Part shown: positions 13,427 through 15,077 of the stretch, piece by piece
Numbering within the stretch: position 1 is the first letter of the stretch
How the letters are laid out: the number at the start of each line of letters is the position of its first letter
Source: Gemmatimonadota bacterium
GTDB taxonomy: Bacteria > Latescibacterota > UBA2968 > UBA8231
Assembly (NCBI GenBank): GCA_026706165.1
Contig: JAPOZF010000772.1
Coordinates: 4,505 to 19,581 of the forward strand
Direction: 5' to 3'
Length of the DNA stretch: 15,077 nucleotides
Translations under genes and position numbers: made by a program
Notes under the pieces: generated by a model
What the model saw: the letters and a program-made list of their open reading frames with translations, nothing else
Database searches by the model: none
Told to the model about the DNA's origin: nothing

Positions 13427-13618
13427 TCACTCTTCAGTATCCCCGGAGAGAGGCCCCCGGCCACGGCGTTTGCGGCGGGCCTTTGGAGTCTCGACTCCGA
13501 AGCGCCGGCAAAGACGGCCGAAACTGCTGGGGGCTATCCCCAGGGCGAGGCCGGCATCCTGGTTGCTGGCGTAGATGCGCGCTGCGCGCTCGATGCGGTC
13601 GCGATCAAATCTCTCCAA
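13427..13618 (-). CDS. Small helix-turn-helix DNA-binding protein upstream of ssb
   Basis: A 63-residue basic protein from a TTG start. DRDRIERAARIYASN forms a first helix, then NQDAGLALGIAPSSFGRLCRRFGV fits a helix-turn-helix of the Fis/homeodomain-like kind. It ends with a basic tail (PKARRKRRGRG). The TTG at 13618 is chosen because AGGAGG lies 8 nt upstream. An in-frame ATG at 13663 would add 15 residues, but it lies upstream of the predicted transcription start. It ends 8 nt before the ssb ATG, so the two are one operon. I do not recognise a named family. It could control its own promoter, where an inverted repeat crosses the -10 box; this is inference. Confidence 0.7.
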   Translation of the reverse strand: MERFDRDRIERAARIYASNQDAGLALGIAPSSFGRLCRRFGVETPKARRKRRGRGPLSGDTEE

Positions 13619-13626
13619 TTCCCGAT

Positions 13627-13632
13627 CCTCCT
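13627..13632 (-). promoter_or_regulatory. Shine-Dalgarno that decides the TTG start of the HTH gene
   Basis: The minus strand carries a full AGGAGG, 8 nt before the TTG at 13618-13616. No comparable site precedes the ATG at 13663. Confidence 0.65.
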
Positions 13633-13656
13633 GTCGCTTCTGACATGACGATGACG

Positions 13657-13685
13657 TGCACATAATTATACTATTCAAATGTGCA
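13657..13685. promoter_or_regulatory. Operator-like inverted repeat over the HTH-ssb promoter
   Basis: TGCACAT (13657-13663) and ATGTGCA (13679-13685) are perfect 7-bp arms, 15 nt apart and 22 nt centre to centre, about two helical turns. One arm covers the likely transcription start and the other lies in the spacer, so a bound dimer would block the -10 box. The repressor could be the downstream HTH protein itself or a LexA-like factor. The arm sequence is not a known LexA box to me. Confidence 0.5.
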
Positions 13686-13693
13686 TATGTCAA
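13665..13693 (-). promoter_or_regulatory. Full-consensus sigma70 promoter of the HTH-ssb operon
   Basis: The minus strand has TTGACA (13688-13693), a 17-nt spacer and TATAAT (13665-13670), all exact. The start would be near 13658. The -35 box contains the TGA stop codon (13690-13692) of the GT-C gene upstream, so the promoter is built into that gene's end. The region is markedly AT-rich compared with its surroundings. Confidence 0.88.
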
Positions 13694-15077
13694 GGCCATT
13701 CCGTGCGGTAGGCCACCAGGAGATCGCCGGCGCTGATGGATCTCGATTCGAGTGAAACGCTGTGCACGGGAAGGAGATAGCTGGATTCAACCAATCGGGG
13801 GTACCAGTTGGGCATGACAATGACGAACTCCGGCCTCTTCACCATCAGGAATTGGAGCACACCCTCGTCGGCAGCCTGCCGCGGCTTCAGGAAGGCCAGC
13901 ACCTCAGGGCTGATCAGTCCCGCGGTATCGATTATCCGCCTCCCGCTGAAATACCCGAGAGCACCGATATCGTGTGCCGCAACCACGGCATCTTCAGGGG
14001 CCTCGCGGGCGATCCACCGGGCCATCGGCAAATGCATCTGCTGGATGTCGCGGACGTTCTCCCCGAACTGCCGGACGCCGCCCGGCTGCATGAGCAGAGC
14101 GTTCAGGGCCACCGCAACCCAGGCGAAAGCGGCCGGGCGCAGAATCCGGGATTCCCGCGGAAGGGCAACTCCGCCGGACCTGACCAGCCAGAGGAGGGAA
14201 TCGCGCAGCCCGACGGTTCCCAGAACCGCTATCAGCGGGACCAGGTGAGCGACGTAGCGGCCGTGCTGAAAGGTCGCTCCCTTGTAAGGGGCAACGACCC
14301 CGCGGACCAGCGGCAGGGCCAGAATCAGAACCAGGAGCAGCCGCTCCGGGCCCGCGGGTCGGCGCCGCGCGGCGAAGGCACCGGCGAGCGCTCCGGCAGT
14401 GAGAACGGCGTTGTTGGACGCCCCGAACTCGATTGTCTCAACCAGCTGCAGCAGTGGGTAGTAGGAAAGGCACTTCAACACTTGAAGAACATCGAGCCGG
14501 GCCAGCGCTCCCGGCAGACCGTAGGGCCCCACCTTGGCGTAATAGGTATTTGGAAACGGGTGTCCAATGGTGGCGAAGTTGAAGGCGACGAAGGGGGCGA
14601 GCAGCAGCGCGAAGAGCAGGCAGGGGCGCGCCAGATCGCGGAGAACCCGGGTCCGGGGCCTTGACGGCATCCGCAGCCAGCTGTCGAGAAGCAGGACCGG
14701 AAAGAGGAGCAGGCATTCGGGCCGGGCCAGGGCGGCCGCGGCGAGCAGAACGGTGGCTCCCGGGCCGGGCGGCTTCCCGCGGGAGCGCAGGCAGAGCCAG
14801 GTCCCGGCCGTCGCCGCGGCGGCGTACAGGGTGATCTCCATGCCCGACAGACTTCCCCAGATCAGCCTCGGGGTGGTTGCCGCCGCGAGACTGGCCAGCA
14901 ACGCCCAGCCGCCGCTCAAGCCGGCCTGGCGGGCAAGGAGGAAGGTGAAGGTTCCGGTTCCCCACAGAAGCAGGACTCCCGCCAGCTTCGCGGCAACGAC
15001 GACGTCGACCGGAAGCAGGTGCAACCCCGCCAGCAGAACAGTCCACAGAGGCGCCGACGAAGCCGAGACCGGTTCCC
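13690..15077 (-). CDS. Polytopic GT-C type glycosyltransferase-like membrane protein (5' partial)
   Basis: The frame runs to the window edge on the minus strand, so the N-terminus, with the expected catalytic Asp of the first periplasmic loop, is missing. About 461 residues are visible. SSAPLWTVLLAGLHLL near the edge resembles the S/P-L-x-x-LLA segment seen after the first loop in GT-39/ArnT-like transferases. About nine hydrophobic segments follow, with SGMEITLYAAAA, RPECLLLFPVLLL and HPFPNTYYAKVG between them. The last 140 residues form a soluble domain with VVAAHDIGALGYFSGRRIIDTAGL, a pattern I associate with large GT-C proteins in bacterial envelope polysaccharide or protein glycosylation. 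The TTG at 15024 is not a true start. Likely donor: polyprenyl-linked sugar; acceptor unknown. The TGA at 13690-13692 lies inside the -35 box of the next operon. Confidence 0.75.
   Translation of the reverse strand, partial: EPVSASSAPLWTVLLAGLHLLPVDVVVAAKLAGVLLLWGTGTFTFLLARQAGLSGGWALLASLAAATTPRLIWGSLSGMEITLYAAAATAGTWLCLRSRGKPPGPGATVLLAAAALARPECLLLFPVLLLDSWLRMPSRPRTRVLRDLARPCLLFALLLAPFVAFNFATIGHPFPNTYYAKVGPYGLPGALARLDVLQVLKCLSYYPLLQLVETIEFGASNNAVLTAGALAGAFAARRRPAGPERLLLVLILALPLVRGVVAPYKGATFQHGRYVAHLVPLIAVLGTVGLRDSLLWLVRSGGVALPRESRILRPAAFAWVAVALNALLMQPGGVRQFGENVRDIQQMHLPMARWIAREAPEDAVVAAHDIGALGYFSGRRIIDTAGLISPEVLAFLKPRQAADEGVLQFLMVKRPEFVIVMPNWYPRLVESSYLLPVHSVSLESRSISAGDLLVAYRTEWP

Noticed and set aside
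13619..13663. ATG at 13663 as the start of the HTH protein
   Set aside because: It sits one base after the TATAAT box, upstream of the expected transcription start, and has no ribosome site.

Overview
This is a GC-rich bacterial chromosomal window holding twelve protein genes, two of them cut by the window edges. There is no tRNA, rRNA, CRISPR array or recognisable transposase. Start codons include GTG and TTG, and several gene pairs overlap by 4 nt (GTGA or ATGA). The gene content (SplB-like radical SAM enzyme, PHP-type PolX, RNB-fold protein, GT-C membrane protein) would fit a Desulfuromonadia-like or other GC-rich anaerobic or environmental Gram-negative. That placement is inference; no phylogenetic marker is present.

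Layout. Positions 3-2469 (+): a three-gene coupled unit of a nucleoside phosphorylase/nucleosidase-like protein (5' truncated), a spore photoproduct lyase family radical SAM enzyme and an SDR oxidoreductase. 2637-3296 (-): an exported or membrane protein of unknown function with its own promoter. 3466-6014 (+): a CysQ/IMPase-type phosphatase overlapping a bacterial family X DNA polymerase with PHP domain. 6084-9325 (-): an RNase II/R-like protein whose catalytic aspartate motif looks degenerate, followed by a Gfo/Idh/MocA oxidoreductase. 9558-10694 (+): a mandelate-racemase-subgroup enolase superfamily enzyme, divergent from the RNB gene. 10695-12434 (-): an RraA-like protein followed 9 nt later by an exported S1/P1 nuclease-like zinc enzyme. 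12435-12947: a gene-poor stretch with a large structured palindromic element. 12948-13618 (-): a small helix-turn-helix protein followed by SSB, behind a full-consensus sigma70 promoter. 13690 to the window end (-): a GT-C type polytopic membrane protein whose start lies outside the window.

How the genes may work together. Much of the window concerns nucleic acids: SPL-like enzyme, PolX, SSB, RNB-fold protein and S1/P1-like nuclease. A second set looks like sugar or acid metabolism: MR-subgroup dehydratase or racemase, Gfo/Idh/MocA dehydrogenase and RraA-like lyase. The two sets are interleaved in short separate transcription units rather than one pathway operon.

Most interesting signals. 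(1) A 166-nt element at 12757-12922 has imperfect terminal inverted repeats enclosing two adjacent long dyads. It folds on paper into a three-way junction, and one arm carries a self-complementary block of tandem G-A pairs only when read from the + strand. (2) The HTH-ssb promoter has TTGACA, 17 nt and TATAAT, with an inverted repeat across the -10 region and start site, and its -35 box contains the stop codon of the upstream gene. (3) The RNB-fold protein appears to have lost key active-site residues. (4) The coupled nucleosidase-SPL-SDR unit may be an uncharacterised nucleic acid lesion or modified nucleoside pathway.
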